From: Planctomycetaceae bacterium
GTDB lineage: Bacteria; Planctomycetota; Planctomycetia; Planctomycetales; Planctomycetaceae
Length of the DNA: 64,000 nucleotides
Assembly (NCBI GenBank): GCA_021732415.1
Contig: JAKFVC010000057.1
Location: forward strand, 86,014-150,013
Direction of reading: 5' to 3'
Both the position numbers and the translations under genes were made by a program. Within the stretch, counting starts at the first letter, position 1; each line of letters opens with the position of its first letter. Below, one piece after another: positions 21,516-31,249 of the stretch. The notes beneath the pieces are model-generated. The model searched no databases and was not told where the DNA came from. It saw nothing but the letters and a program-made list of their open reading frames with translations.

Positions 21516-22697
21516 ATGAAAGGTAATTGTTTAGATCCGCGACGGCTGCAGTGTACGCTCTGTGCTCTGCTTACGATCTTAATCATCTCGGGCAACGTCA
21601 CTTCGGCGAAGGCCGAAGATGTTGGCTCGCCAACAGCGACTCCGTTGAGTATTCCTGACAAGGACTCGCTACGAAACGCGACGAGTCTTTCCGCGGCGTT
21701 TCGAAAAGCTGCTGAAACTATTCGACCGGCGATTGTCAGCATTCGCGCCAATCAACAAGCATACGCCGCAATACCCTCGGCGAAATCGATATTACCCGAT
21801 TCCTGGCACAGCTACTTTGGCTACGCGCTCAGTCAAATCGATGCATTCCATCAAACCCGTGGCCCGTTGATTGGCCCGCAACCGATTCCACAGCAATGTG
21901 GCACTGGCGTCATCGTGAGCCGTGAGGGATATGTGTTGACTAACTGCGATGTCGTTGCCGGGGCGACTCAATTCATTGTTAAGACTCAAACCAATATCGA
22001 GTACCCTGCGAAGGTTGCTCGTAAAGATACAAAAGCTGGTCTGGCCGTTTTGAAAATTGAAGGACCCGACTTGCCTGCGGCGAAGTTAGCGGATTTCGAC
22101 GAAACTCGCATTGGCGATTGGGTGCTGGCGATCGGAGGATCTTCCGACCCCCCGGTGTCGGCAGGGATCGTCAGCGCTATCAGCAAGGATGCCGGGAATG
22201 GCATCGGGCAAGCCACATCGCTCCATACGGACGCCCTGATTAGTCCCGCCAATCATGGTGGTCCACTGGTGAATCTGCAGGGCGAGGTCGTCGGGATCAA
22301 CGTTTTCAAGGCGGCGCATGGCGGCGAATCTCGCGATTTCGGAGTCGCGATTCCGAGCAGTCTGGCGCAACGGATGCTGGATTCGTTGGTTCCGGTCAGA
22401 GCGATCGCATCGCGCGCGCCGAGCGCACAGCGATCGTGGAGTGAGGAGGTGATCGAACTGATCAATCACGCCGGAAAAGCCGCGTATTTAGCTGATGTAA
22501 ATACAGGAATGGCGAAGTCCGAGTGGCAAGACCAATTCCGCGGTCTGGCATCTCGATTCAACACGCTTTTCACCGAGCTGTCACAGGGGCAAAAGCGCGT
22601 GGAGCGGACATCGGTCAATGGCACCGGCGGTAGTGGATCGCGGGTTGACGTCAAGTTCTCGCCCAGGTTCAGTAAGAGCGGAACTTCAGAGAATTAA
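21516..22697 (+). CDS. HtrA/DegP-like trypsin-fold protein lacking the catalytic triad
   Basis: A 393-residue exported protein with an N-terminal signal peptide (hydrophobic TLCALLTILIISG, cleavage near TSAKAED). Residues about 55-290 follow the HtrA protease fold: AAETIRPAIVSI, GTGVIVSREGYVLTN, LAVLKIEG, GDWVLAIG and GGPLVNLQGEVVGIN. All three catalytic positions are changed. The His of the usual LTNxHVV is D145 (LTNCDVV), the Asp of DLAVLK is G175 (AGLAVLK), and the Ser of GNSGGPL is H247 (ANHGGPL). No PDZ domain follows; the last 100 residues look helical and then low in complexity. Proteolysis is therefore very unlikely, and a chaperone, scaffold or decoy role is inferred. An AAAGGAG site precedes the ATG. 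Confidence 0.88.
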   Translation: MKGNCLDPRRLQCTLCALLTILIISGNVTSAKAEDVGSPTATPLSIPDKDSLRNATSLSAAFRKAAETIRPAIVSIRANQQAYAAIPSAKSILPDSWHSYFGYALSQIDAFHQTRGPLIGPQPIPQQCGTGVIVSREGYVLTNCDVVAGATQFIVKTQTNIEYPAKVARKDTKAGLAVLKIEGPDLPAAKLADFDETRIGDWVLAIGGSSDPPVSAGIVSAISKDAGNGIGQATSLHTDALISPANHGGPLVNLQGEVVGINVFKAAHGGESRDFGVAIPSSLAQRMLDSLVPVRAIASRAPSAQRSWSEEVIELINHAGKAAYLADVNTGMAKSEWQDQFRGLASRFNTLFTELSQGQKRVERTSVNGTGGSGSRVDVKFSPRFSKSGTSEN

Positions 22698-22736
22698 CTT
22701 TGAAGAATTGATTGGAGTCCATCTTGCATGTAGTTG

Positions 22737-22821
22737 GCGTGCCACGGGGGCATGGTGCCCGTAGTTCCTACTTTGCGATCCACTTCTATAAATCGCATGT
22801 CGCGAAGAGCCGTGGCACGCC
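22737..22821. repeat. Inverted repeat with 12-bp perfect arms
   Basis: GGCGTGCCACGG (22737-22748) is matched by CCGTGGCACGCC (22810-22821) around a 61-bp loop that contains a smaller GGGGCATGGTGCCC hairpin. It sits between the HtrA-like gene and the hybrid kinase. It looks like a small palindromic mobile or REP-type element; a terminator role is possible. Confidence 0.7.
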
Positions 22822-22893
22822 TGATTGATTCAGGGCGAGGATGGCTGGCAAGCTAGTTGTCGCTGCCCACTCGCCGAATTCCGAGGTTCAAAG

Positions 22894-25800
22894 ATGAACA
22901 CTCATCCTGCGAGCGGGTTTTCCCAACCAGAAACAGGTTTGGAATCACCATCAGTTTCCCCGGCTGTTGAGGCATTTTATGTGGTCGGGATCGGAGCTTC
23001 AGCTGGTGGCTTGGAGGCTCTCGAACAGTTTTTCGAGCAAGTCCCCGAGGACTCGCGTCTATGTTTTGTCATCGTGCAGCATCTGTCGCCCGATTTCAAA
23101 AGTATGATGGATGAACTGCTGGCCCGTCGCACGCGGATTCCGATTATCCACGTGGAGGATGGCACTGAGATTCGGCCGAATTCAATTTATCTCATGCCGC
23201 CACGCAAGGAGATGATCCTGTCCGCCGGGCGGCTGTTTCTGACAGACAAGGATCCGACACAAGGCTTCGCGTTGCCGATTGATCGGTTCCTGCGTTCCCT
23301 GGCACAGGATGTGGGCATTCGGTCAATCGGGGTGATCTTATCCGGAACTGGAAGTGACGGTTCGCGTTGCATTCGCGACATCCACGAGGCCGGCGGATTG
23401 GTCGTCGTCCAGAGCGAAGAGTCCGCGAAATTTGATGGGATGCCACGGAGCGCCCGCGAAACTGGCCTCGTCGACCTCGTTCTGCCGCCGGCCGACATGC
23501 CAGATGCGATCTTGAAGCTGGTCCGCTTTCGTCGCTTCCCAGAAGCCCGCGGCAGCGAGGAGCCGGTCGTTCCGGAAGTTGGATTGCAAGCGATATTCCG
23601 CATGCTACGAGCCGAATATGGCATCGATTTCAGCCAATACAAACCCAGCACCGTAACTCGTCGCGTCGAACGGCGATTGCTACTCAATCAGTCGCTGGAC
23701 GTGGAGCAGTATGTCGACCGGCTCTCGGAAAATAACGGAGAGCTAAATCAGCTCTACAAGGATCTGATGATCGGTGTGACCCAATTTTTCCGGGACCGTG
23801 AAGCGTTTCATCGACTGGCGGTTGAAGAGTTGCCACGGTTGCTGGCTGGCATCAGGGACGATCAGGAGTTTCGCGTCTGGGTCGCAGGGTGTGCCACCGG
23901 GGAAGAGGCCTACTCGTTGGCCATTATTATCCACGAACAACTGGCGCTGCTGCACCGACAACCAACGGTCCGAATCTTTGCCACGGACGCCCATCGAGCA
24001 TCGCTCGACTTCGCCAGCGCGGGGGTCTACTCAGCGGAGTCCCTGAACGCCATTGCGCCGCAACGGCGCGAGCAATACTTTGTTCAAAAAGGGGACGGCT
24101 TTCAGGTTGTGCCTCAACTTCGCAAGATGATCGTGTTTGCCCCGCACGATCTACTGAAAGACGCGCCGTTCACTCGACTCGATCTGATTACCTGTCGTAA
24201 CCTGTTGATTTACCTGCAGCCGGGGGCGCAAAAAAAAGTGCTGTCATTGTTTCACTTCGGCCTGAAGGCGGGGGGAGTGCTGTTTCTGGGCCCCAGTGAA
24301 AGCCCGGGCGATCTGTCTGATGAATTCGAGCCCGTGGATGACCACCGGAAGCTGTATCGGAAACGCCGGGACGTACGGTTGCGTCCGGACTTTCGGTTAC
24401 TGTTGCCTTCGGGACTGCCACAAAAGCCGAGGATCAACCTGTCGTATACGACGAGTGCTGCCGCGTCCGACCGATTGCAGCAGGCGGTGTACGATCGGTT
24501 GCTCGAAGAGCACATGCCACCCAGCTTTCTGATCAATGATCGCAAGGAACTCGTCCATTGTTTTGGTGGGGCGGGCAAATACCTCGAGGTGCGCAACGGC
24601 CGGGCCACCACACAGTTCCTCGAGTTAGTGGGCAATGAGCTCAAAATGATTCTGCTCGGCGCGCTCTCGCGTGCAGAAAAACAACTGTTACCCGTTGTGT
24701 TCACGGGCATCCGAGTTCCCGCTGAAGGTGATGGCGAGTCGCTCATGCGACTCACTGTCAAACCACTGAATGACCGGATCTCTGGTCTGACGAGCTATCT
24801 GGTGATTCTGGATGACATGCAACAATCTGCGCCCCCGCGTGAGGAAGCCGCGATCGACCTGGGGGTTGCATCGCGCGAACAGGTCCTGACCCTTGAACAG
24901 GAACTCAGCCATACGCGAGAGAATTTGCAGGCCATGATTGAGGAGCAGGAGTCCAGTAACGAAGAATTGCAGGCGACAAACGAGGAACTTGTGGCATCGA
25001 ATGAAGAGCTGCAAAGCACGAACGAGGAACTGCATTCAGTCAACGAAGAGCTTTACACCGTCAATGCTGAGTATCAGCATAAAATCGAAGAGTTGACCCA
25101 GGTGACTGCGGACTTGGAAAATCTGCTATTGGCGACCGACGTCGGCATTTTGTTCCTAGACCGTAACCTGTGTATTCGACGGTTCACACCACGGGTCGGC
25201 AAGCTGTTTAATTTGTTGCCTCAAGATATCGGTCGGGCCATCACGGGCTTTACAAACCTGCTCGACGAACCCTTGATTGACGCGCTGCAACAAGTTCTCA
25301 TCAGCGGAAACCCGATTGAAAAAGAGATTCACGACAGCGACGGCAACTCCTATTTTCTCCGCATATTGTCGTATCAGATTAGCCCCGCGGCACTCGAAGG
25401 GGTGGTGTTGTCGCTCATCGACATTTCGGCACTCAAGACGGCCGAAGCTCGGTTGCAACATCTGTCCGCAATCGTGGAATGCTCGGCCGATGCCATCGTT
25501 GGCAAGGATCTGGACGGCACCATTCTCAGTTGGAATCGCGGCGCGGAGGCGATGTACGGATACCAGGCGGACGAAGTCGTGGGCCACAACGCGCGGATGT
25601 TGTACCCGCCTGAGTCAGCAGATCAGTTCGATACCGTCCTGAAATCGATTCGCGCGGGGGAGTCATTTACCGGCGAACACCGACGACAGCGGAAAGACGG
25701 AGCGATCATCGAAGTGCAGCACACAGTCTCGCCAATCCGAGACAGCTATGGGCGGGTGATAGGCGCTTCCGGCATTTCTCGCGACATCACCGCTCGCAAG

Positions 25801-26940
25801 CAAGCCGAACTTGAAATCCAACAGGCGATTCGTAACCGCGATCACTTCCTGGCGATGCTCTCGCACGAACTGCGAAACCCGCTGGGGGCCATACTCAATG
25901 CCTCGCAACTGCTGGAAATGGCCCACCTGACCGGGGAGCCTGGTGCCGCTTGCCAGGTGGTAAACCGCCAGGCGGAGCAAATGGGCCTGCTGCTGGATGA
26001 TTTGCTTGATGTAGCGCGTGTCACGCAGAACAAGATTGTGCTGCGGCGAGAGGAGTGCCTGCTGGCCGACGTAGTCGAAGCCGCAATGGAAGCAGTCCAG
26101 CCAATCATTGTGGCCCGCCAACAACGTCTAGACGTGACAGGTGTCACATTGGACACGTGCGTTCATGGCGATCCGGCTCGGTTGCAGCAGGTCGTGATCA
26201 ACCTGTTGAAGAATGCCGCCAAGTATTCTCCGTCGGGAGAGACAATCTCCGTCCGACTGGGGACCGAGGACGGTCAGGCAATCATGCGGATAACAGATCG
26301 TGGCGTCGGCATCTCTGCGGAAATGCTCGATCGTGTCTTTGATTTATTTGTCCAATCGAATGAAACGCTCGACCGTGCTGATGGCGGCATGGGCGTCGGC
26401 CTGACGCTCGTCAGGGCCATTGTCGAACTTCATGGTGGAACCGTCAGCGCCAGGAGCGATGGTTACAACACGGGCAGTGAATTCACTGTGCGCATGCCGT
26501 TACTTCCCAAACCTGTCTCGCGCCCCGAGCCCAGCGCTACCGCCGATGCGAGAAGTCAGTCAACCCGCTGCTTGCGAATTGCGATTGTGGAGGACAAAGC
26601 GGACAGCCGGTCGACTCTGCAGGCGTTGCTGCAGCTCGACGGCCACGAAGTCAACGTGGCCGCAGATGGACTGGAAGGCATTAAGCTGATTTCAGAGTGG
26701 CGTCCCGATGTAGCATTGGTTGATATTGGACTTCCTGGTCTCGATGGCTTCGAGGTGGCGCGTCGTGTTCGAGCAGTTCCGCATCGCCCCTCGCTTTTCC
26801 TCGTGGCACTCACCGGTTATGGATTCCCTGCAGATCGTCAGAAAGCGTTAGCTGCCGGATTCGACATGCACCTCGTTAAACCCTTGAAGCGCGCGCAGCT
26901 CAAAAAGTTGTTGCAGGAGGTCCCACTGGGGAAACAGTAG
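22894..26940 (+). CDS. CheB-CheR-PAS-PAS-histidine kinase-receiver hybrid
   Basis: 1348 residues from ATG 22894 (GAGG 7 bp upstream). CheB methylesterase domain at about 28-215 with S36 (GIGASAGG), H63 (QHLSP) and D155 (GTGSDGS), all catalytic residues present. CheR methyltransferase at about 227-492 with [12 protein letters not shown] (SAM site) and [12 protein letters not shown] coiled coil rich in [12 protein letters not shown] repeats (about 662-740) leads to two PAS domains (about 740-846 and 852-972). HisKA carries H991 ([11 protein letters not shown]), the HATPase (about 1085-1200) has [16 protein letters not shown] and GMGVGLTLV, and a C-terminal receiver (about 1226-1345) has D1277 and K in LVKPL. 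There is no transmembrane segment. It is likely a cytoplasmic sensory hybrid kinase that combines chemotaxis-type methylation modules with a phosphorelay. The CsrA-receiver gene 182 bp downstream is a candidate partner. Confidence 0.95.
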   Translation: MNTHPASGFSQPETGLESPSVSPAVEAFYVVGIGASAGGLEALEQFFEQVPEDSRLCFVIVQHLSPDFKSMMDELLARRTRIPIIHVEDGTEIRPNSIYLMPPRKEMILSAGRLFLTDKDPTQGFALPIDRFLRSLAQDVGIRSIGVILSGTGSDGSRCIRDIHEAGGLVVVQSEESAKFDGMPRSARETGLVDLVLPPADMPDAILKLVRFRRFPEARGSEEPVVPEVGLQAIFRMLRAEYGIDFSQYKPSTVTRRVERRLLLNQSLDVEQYVDRLSENNGELNQLYKDLMIGVTQFFRDREAFHRLAVEELPRLLAGIRDDQEFRVWVAGCATGEEAYSLAIIIHEQLALLHRQPTVRIFATDAHRASLDFASAGVYSAESLNAIAPQRREQYFVQKGDGFQVVPQLRKMIVFAPHDLLKDAPFTRLDLITCRNLLIYLQPGAQKKVLSLFHFGLKAGGVLFLGPSESPGDLSDEFEPVDDHRKLYRKRRDVRLRPDFRLLLPSGLPQKPRINLSYTTSAAASDRLQQAVYDRLLEEHMPPSFLINDRKELVHCFGGAGKYLEVRNGRATTQFLELVGNELKMILLGALSRAEKQLLPVVFTGIRVPAEGDGESLMRLTVKPLNDRISGLTSYLVILDDMQQSAPPREEAAIDLGVASREQVLTLEQELSHTRENLQAMIEEQESSNEELQATNEELVASNEELQSTNEELHSVNEELYTVNAEYQHKIEELTQVTADLENLLLATDVGILFLDRNLCIRRFTPRVGKLFNLLPQDIGRAITGFTNLLDEPLIDALQQVLISGNPIEKEIHDSDGNSYFLRILSYQISPAALEGVVLSLIDISALKTAEARLQHLSAIVECSADAIVGKDLDGTILSWNRGAEAMYGYQADEVVGHNARMLYPPESADQFDTVLKSIRAGESFTGEHRRQRKDGAIIEVQHTVSPIRDSYGRVIGASGISRDITARKQAELEIQQAIRNRDHFLAMLSHELRNPLGAILNASQLLEMAHLTGEPGAACQVVNRQAEQMGLLLDDLLDVARVTQNKIVLRREECLLADVVEAAMEAVQPIIVARQQRLDVTGVTLDTCVHGDPARLQQVVINLLKNAAKYSPSGETISVRLGTEDGQAIMRITDRGVGISAEMLDRVFDLFVQSNETLDRADGGMGVGLTLVRAIVELHGGTVSARSDGYNTGSEFTVRMPLLPKPVSRPEPSATADARSQSTRCLRIAIVEDKADSRSTLQALLQLDGHEVNVAADGLEGIKLISEWRPDVALVDIGLPGLDGFEVARRVRAVPHRPSLFLVALTGYGFPADRQKALAAGFDMHLVKPLKRAQLKKLLQEVPLGKQ

Positions 26941-27122
26941 CGTTCTACGAAAAGTTGAGACTTCACAAAGATCGACTTGAAATGCCAATCGGGCGAATTA
27001 TGATACCGATCTGTCTCGGGCACACACGGAGGTGTCCGTCGAGCAAGACGCTCCCCCGGATGTCGCGACTGTCACAGAGTTGACGGCCGTGCGTCCATTC
27101 ATTTCCAAGGAAGGGTGTGCTA

Positions 27123-27875
27123 ATGCTCGTACTGTCTCGTCGTCCGGGTCAAAAAGTTCTATTCCCCAGTCTGGGTATCTCTGTTGAAGTCCTCCGATCG
27201 CGCGGATCGATCGCGCGATTGGGTATTGAGGCACCTGACGATATCCCCGTTTTGCGGGAGGAAGTACTGGAGAAGTCTGCGCGCTTTGATGTTGAAACCG
27301 CGACTCTTGCGCCAATGGATCGCGAACTGCGGCATGAATGGAAGAACAAGCTCAATCAAATGATGTTGAAACTGGAACTTCTGCAGGGCCAGTTGGACGT
27401 GGGGCAGGCGATTGATCCCGAGCGCAGGCTGAATGAAGTGTTCTCGGAACTCACCAGCCTTGAGCAAGAGACAAGAGACGATCACGGTCGACAGTCAGCA
27501 CCCACGGTCTTGATCGTGGAAGATCAGGCGAATGAGCGGGAACTCCTGGCTTCCTGCCTGCGCCAGCGAGGCATCAAAGTGGGTACCGCCCAAAACGGTC
27601 GTGAGGCAATCGACTTTCTGCACGAGCATGAATTGCCAGACTTGGTCTTGCTCGACATGCGGATGCCCGAGGTCGACGGCCCGACGTTTTTGAAATCTCT
27701 GCGCGATAGCATTCGGCTACGCAATTTGCGTGTGTTCGCGGTCAGCGGCTCCTCACCTGACGAGTTCGATATGGACCAGATGCCTCTTGACGGCTGGATC
27801 TCTAAACCAGTTCGAATCGATGCCCTGATGGAAGCCGTTCGCGATGTCAACCTGTCAACCGCTATTACGGCATAA
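27123..27875 (+). CDS. CsrA-like RNA-binding domain fused to helical linker and receiver domain
   Basis: 250 residues; ATG 27123 gives the canonical CsrA N terminus MLVLSRR and has AAGGAAGGG upstream. Residues 1-50 are a CsrA domain retaining R6-R7, GIEAPDDIPVLREEV and R45, the residues used by CsrA to bind GGA in mRNA leaders. Residues 60-120 form a helical segment with RHEWKNKLNQM (H71), resembling a histidine-kinase dimerisation and phosphoacceptor helix (H-E-x-x-N) but without an ATPase domain. Residues 128-245 are a complete receiver: E133/D134, phosphoacceptor D178 (LLDMRMPEVDG), S208 and K228 (ISKPV). The inferred role is translational control gated by phosphorylation, with the hybrid kinase upstream as possible donor. 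A strong hairpin follows 10 bp after the stop. Confidence 0.88.
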   Translation: MLVLSRRPGQKVLFPSLGISVEVLRSRGSIARLGIEAPDDIPVLREEVLEKSARFDVETATLAPMDRELRHEWKNKLNQMMLKLELLQGQLDVGQAIDPERRLNEVFSELTSLEQETRDDHGRQSAPTVLIVEDQANERELLASCLRQRGIKVGTAQNGREAIDFLHEHELPDLVLLDMRMPEVDGPTFLKSLRDSIRLRNLRVFAVSGSSPDEFDMDQMPLDGWISKPVRIDALMEAVRDVNLSTAITA

Positions 27876-27884
27876 AATGAGTTC

Positions 27885-27921
27885 AAGCTGGAGCGGTCGC
27901 ATCTAGCGATCGCCCCAGCTT
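27885..27921 (+). terminator. Stem-loop terminator after the CsrA-receiver gene
   Basis: Arms 27885-27900 and 27906-27921 pair at 14 of 16 positions around the loop ATCTA, starting 10 bp after the stop codon. The following TTTACG is only weakly T-rich, so rho-independent action is likely but not certain. Confidence 0.65.
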
Positions 27922-28226
27922 TACGAATTCGGTTCGATTGATCGCAAATCTGAAGTTTGAAATGCTAAGGTTCGATGGTGACCCGGAGCGGTACCGGGGA
28001 CTGTCTTGCGTACTTATTTCTCGACGGTTGTTCATATCTGTGAGGCGTCAGACTCCGCTTTGCCAGAGTGCGGCGCGGCGTTTGCGTACAGCCACCTTTC
28101 GCAGGATTTCGACTGTAAGATGGCGAGACCTGACCGAAATTATCATCGGAGATTGAATAAGGATTGTGAGTTTAAGTGCCAATCCGGGTGACGAGCGGTC
28201 AGCGATAAGTGCGGAGCCGAGCAGAA
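27922..28226. other. Intergenic region before the PAS/SCP2 chimera
   Basis: About 305 bp follow the hairpin. I see no gene, RNA or clear promoter in it. Confidence 0.5.
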
Positions 28227-28565
28227 ATGGTGCAACCGTCGAATCGCGATCCGGCGCAATGGACGCTGGAAGAGCGCTGGCAGATCCTCATCGAGAACGT
28301 GAAAGATTATGCGATCTTCATGCTTGACCCTGACGGGAAGATCGCAACCTGGAATGAGGGAGCCGAACGAATCCTCGGCTACACGGAAGAAGAGATCTTG
28401 GGCCACGAGGAGCAGCCGGATCTCCGCTTGACCGCCGACAGCGAAACGTGGCTCGCTTTCCTGGCCAAAGAGCGGAGTCTGCTGTGGGCGCTCCTTCGAC
28501 GGAAAATTCAGATCAAGGGATCCCCGAGGTTGCTCGTTGCTTTCGGGAAATGCTTCCCGTCGTGA
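28227..28565 (+). pseudogene. Truncated PAS domain fused to an SCP2-like C-terminal fragment
   Basis: 112 residues from ATG 28227. Residues 18-60 are the first half of a PAS domain (NVKDYAIFMLDPDGKIATWN, then EGAERILGYTEEEILG). The PAS core then stops abruptly, and from about residue 64 the sequence reads PDLRLTADSETWLAFL followed by KIQIKGSPRLLVAFGKCFP. This matches the end of SCP2 sterol-binding proteins (D-x-x-x-x-A-D-x-E-T-W-L, then K-x-x-I-x-G and a terminal LLxxFxxxFP). The junction lies near 28404-28420. I infer a deletion that joined the 5' end of a PAS sensor gene to the 3' end of an SCP2 gene. The product probably has no function of either parent. The stop codon is 3 bp from the stop of the opposing membrane-protein gene. 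Confidence 0.6.
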
Positions 28566-28568
28566 CAA

Positions 28569-28952
28569 CTATTTGCCGAATACGTGCCCCCACGGAATCA
28601 CCCAGGGGTAGGTGGCGACGATCACCAGAAACGTCAGCGAGATGCCCCACGGAACTTCGTTGGTTCGCCCACCGAGCAATCGAGGGAGCACGAAAACGAG
28701 CAACCACAGCGTCTTGTAAATAATCTGGATCAGCAATAGAGGCGACATCGGAATCGGCAATATCAGGCCCAACGCCGATCCGATCAGGATGGCCGTCCAG
28801 AGCGAACCGAGGATCGTGCGGAAGCCTTGGCTTTCCGGGAACTTCCCCTGACAGACAAGTTGACCGCCTCGCCTCCCGCCAAGCAGAGTCATTAAGCCAA
28901 TAGGTAGTAGGACTATGATGTTAAACAAATAGGGGAAGAATAGAGGATTCAT
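28569..28952 (-). CDS. Small integral membrane protein of unknown function
   Basis: 127 residues with four hydrophobic segments: LFNIIVLLPIGLMTLL (about 9-24), LWTAILIGSALGLILPIP (51-68), LLLIQIIYKTLWLLVFVLP (71-90) and ISLTFLVIVATYPWVIPW (103-121). An AAGG site precedes the ATG. It is convergent with the PAS/SCP2 chimera, with 3 bp between the stop codons. I do not recognise the family. A conserved positive GGRRGG loop follows helix 1. Inner-membrane location is inferred. Confidence 0.7.
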   Translation of the reverse strand: MNPLFFPYLFNIIVLLPIGLMTLLGGRRGGQLVCQGKFPESQGFRTILGSLWTAILIGSALGLILPIPMSPLLLIQIIYKTLWLLVFVLPRLLGGRTNEVPWGISLTFLVIVATYPWVIPWGHVFGK

Positions 28953-29303
28953 GTTCGACCAACCTTCGCTGCATCAGCGGAAACAACCGCCCTGAACATT
29001 GACGCTGGAGATTTCCGCCTTAATCGTTCTGCGTGTGTTGCACTACCGGTTACTTCAGCAGGGGCAAAAAATGGTTTGATCGGCAAAAGCCACGATGTGG
29101 TGCTACAAGCTGTCATCAAACCGATAATTGCTGGATTTGTAACCGACGCTATTCCACTCGAACGGGACTGTGATTTTCAGAATTCTCCAAAATCGAGTTA
29201 ATTCAATCGTTCGGATGCGGTCAATCGGTGGCTGAACGATTTGAACGAATTTTAGTAAATCGATCATCGCGCAGCACGGAAATTTCGATTTTGGGAGCAC
29301 GAC
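28953..29303. other. Intergenic region upstream of the fasciclin gene
   Basis: About 350 bp, noticeably more AT-rich than its surroundings. It separates the divergent membrane-protein and fasciclin genes and so should contain both promoters. No recognisable element was found. Confidence 0.5.
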
Positions 29304-30317
29304 ATGATTCGCCGATTGATGTTGGGAACAGCAGCTGCCGTAATGATGGTCGCACAGGGAATTGCGATGGCGGAAGGAGACGCGACCAAGGACATTGTGA
29401 CGACAGCGGTCCAGGCCGGTTCGTTTAAGACACTCGCGGCAGCATTGGATGCGGCCGGGTTAGCCGAAACGCTCAAAGGGAAGGGGCCATTCACTGTATT
29501 CGCACCGTCGGATGAGGCTTTCGCCAAGTTGCCCGCCGGAACGGTCGACACATTGCTGAAGCCCGAAAATAAGCAACAGCTGATCGCGGTGCTGACGTAC
29601 CATGTTGTTCCTGGCAAAGTGATGGCGGCAGATGTGGTTAAGCTGAATGCCGCGGCTACGATCAACGGTCAGCGGGTGGATGTCAAAATCGCTGGCGAAA
29701 AAGTCCAGATAGATCAGGCACAGGTCGTCGCCACAGATATCGCTTGCTCGAACGGCGTAATTCACGTGATCGATCAGGTGATTCTGCCTTCGAAATTAAA
29801 CATTCCCGCAACGGCCGACAAAGCGGGAACTTTTAAAACCTTGCTCGCCGCCGCAAAAGCGGCAGGCCTGGTCGAGGTGCTCTCGGGAGATAAGCCGCTG
29901 ACCGTGTTCGCTCCCACAGATGCTGCTTTCGCGAAGCTTACAGCCGGCACGGTGGAGAGCCTGCTGAAGCCGGAAAACAAGGCGAAGTTGATTGCAATTC
30001 TTAAGTTCCATGTGGTCCCGGGCAGGGTCTTCTCCAATGAAGTCCTGAGCAAGAAAGAACTGAAGACGGTTCAGGGTGGAACGCTAACGGCATCGATGAA
30101 GAGCGGTGTAGCAACGATCAATGGTGCCGGCATCGTCGCAACAGATATCGACGCCGCGAACGGAGTGATTCATGTGATCGACAGCGTGATGTTGCCGCCA
30201 GTCGCACCAGCTAAGGGCGCTCAAGTCCCTCCGGCGGCGTCGCAACACGCTTCTTACGTTTGTCCGCATACGGGTCAACTCATGACCAATCGCGTATCAG
30301 CGCGACGACGTCGTTAG
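29304..30317 (+). CDS. Secreted protein with two fasciclin (FAS1) domains
   Basis: 337 residues; GGGAG lies 7 bp before the ATG. The signal peptide [19 protein letters not shown] ends near AMAEG. FAS1 domain 1 (about 25-163) has [26 protein letters not shown] and [19 protein letters not shown]1 domain 2 (about 170-302) has the parallel [25 protein letters not shown] and [16 protein letters not shown]. The two domains are very alike, so they come from an internal duplication. The C-terminal tail contains [10 protein letters not shown] and an Arg-rich end. FAS1 proteins mediate cell-surface or matrix adhesion, and a periplasmic or extracellular adhesive role is inferred. A strong terminator follows 54 bp after the stop. 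Confidence 0.93.
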   Translation: MIRRLMLGTAAAVMMVAQGIAMAEGDATKDIVTTAVQAGSFKTLAAALDAAGLAETLKGKGPFTVFAPSDEAFAKLPAGTVDTLLKPENKQQLIAVLTYHVVPGKVMAADVVKLNAAATINGQRVDVKIAGEKVQIDQAQVVATDIACSNGVIHVIDQVILPSKLNIPATADKAGTFKTLLAAAKAAGLVEVLSGDKPLTVFAPTDAAFAKLTAGTVESLLKPENKAKLIAILKFHVVPGRVFSNEVLSKKELKTVQGGTLTASMKSGVATINGAGIVATDIDAANGVIHVIDSVMLPPVAPAKGAQVPPAASQHASYVCPHTGQLMTNRVSARRRR

Positions 30318-30370
30318 GCAGAGAATTCGAGTCCGTGTTGACAATCAATGCCGGATATTACGATCCCATT

Positions 30371-30418
30371 ACACGTCAACGCCTGGTAGATCGCTGTACC
30401 AGGAGTTGACGCGTTTTT
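30371..30418 (+). terminator. Rho-independent terminator after the fasciclin gene
   Basis: CGTCAACGCCTGGTA (from 30374) pairs with TACCAGGAGTTGACG (ending 30411) around the loop GATCGCTG. There is one mismatch in a 15-bp stem, and TTTTT starts at 30414. Confidence 0.85.
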
Positions 30419-30509
30419 CCAATTGGGTTCTGGCTGCCGAAGCTTCCAGAGTCTTGAGTTGTTGGCACATTAATAAATTGGTCCACCACCGATTGCTGAG
30501 AGAATAGTT

Positions 30510-31241
30510 ATGAGCTCAGTTGCGATTCTCGGTGCTACGGGGACGATCGGAATGGCAGTCGCCCGACGATTGGTCCGGCACGGCCAACAAGTTCTATTAA
30601 TCGGTCGCGACGAGCAGAAACTGCTGACGCTATCCAATGAATTGGGCCAGCCGTTTGTGACGGTTGACTTGACCAGTTCGAAGCCATTGGAACAGGCGTT
30701 GCTGGCTGTGGCGGACGCCCACGGCGGGTTTCATGGTATCGCCAATTGTATCGGTTCGATTCTCCTGAAACCGGCACACACCACAACCGACGACGAGTTC
30801 CGCCAGATTATGGAGACGAATCTGTTCACCGCGTTCGCGACCATCCGCGCCGGTGCGAAGCTGCTGCGTGAACAAGGGGGCGCAATCATCTTGTTCGCTT
30901 CGGCGGCAGCTGAGATTGGTATTCAGAATCACGAAGCCATCGCTGCTGCTAAAGCTGGCGTTATTGGCTTGGCCCGCTCGGCAGCGGCGACTTACTCTGC
31001 GAACAACATCCGCGTCAACGTTGTCAGTCCAGGCCTGATTCGTACAGAGATGACGCGGCGGATCTGGGAGAATGCCTCGAATGCGAACGCCTCGGCTCAA
31101 CTGCATGCATTGGGTCGTCTCGGCGAACCTGAGCAGGTGGCGTCACTAGTGAGTTGGCTGCTCGATGCCGAGAACGATTGGATTACCGGTCAGGTGATTG
31201 GAATCGATGGCGGCTTGGGGCACGTCTTACCACGGAGGTAA
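30510..31241 (+). CDS. SDR-family oxidoreductase lacking the catalytic tyrosine
   Basis: 243 residues, classical short-chain dehydrogenase fold. The cofactor motif is GATGTIG (8-14), D53 follows the fourth strand, and NCIGS (79-83) replaces NNAG. S131 (FASAAAE) and K148 are present, but the Tyr of YxxxK is I144 (HEAIAAAKAG). The C terminus is canonical (NVVSPGLIRTEM; ITGQVIGIDGG). I recall a plant/cyanobacterial-type SDR subgroup with a similar NHEAIAAAKAG block, so the change is likely ancestral rather than decay. NAD(P)-dependent chemistry may be altered or absent. The next gene starts 9 bp after this stop, so the two probably form an operon. Confidence 0.88.
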   Translation: MSSVAILGATGTIGMAVARRLVRHGQQVLLIGRDEQKLLTLSNELGQPFVTVDLTSSKPLEQALLAVADAHGGFHGIANCIGSILLKPAHTTTDDEFRQIMETNLFTAFATIRAGAKLLREQGGAIILFASAAAEIGIQNHEAIAAAKAGVIGLARSAAATYSANNIRVNVVSPGLIRTEMTRRIWENASNANASAQLHALGRLGEPEQVASLVSWLLDAENDWITGQVIGIDGGLGHVLPRR

Positions 31242-31249
31242 ACCACCAG

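Noticed and set aside
27001..27122. Riboswitch-like leader before the CsrA-receiver gene
   Set aside because: No conserved riboswitch sequence or convincing fold could be recognised.
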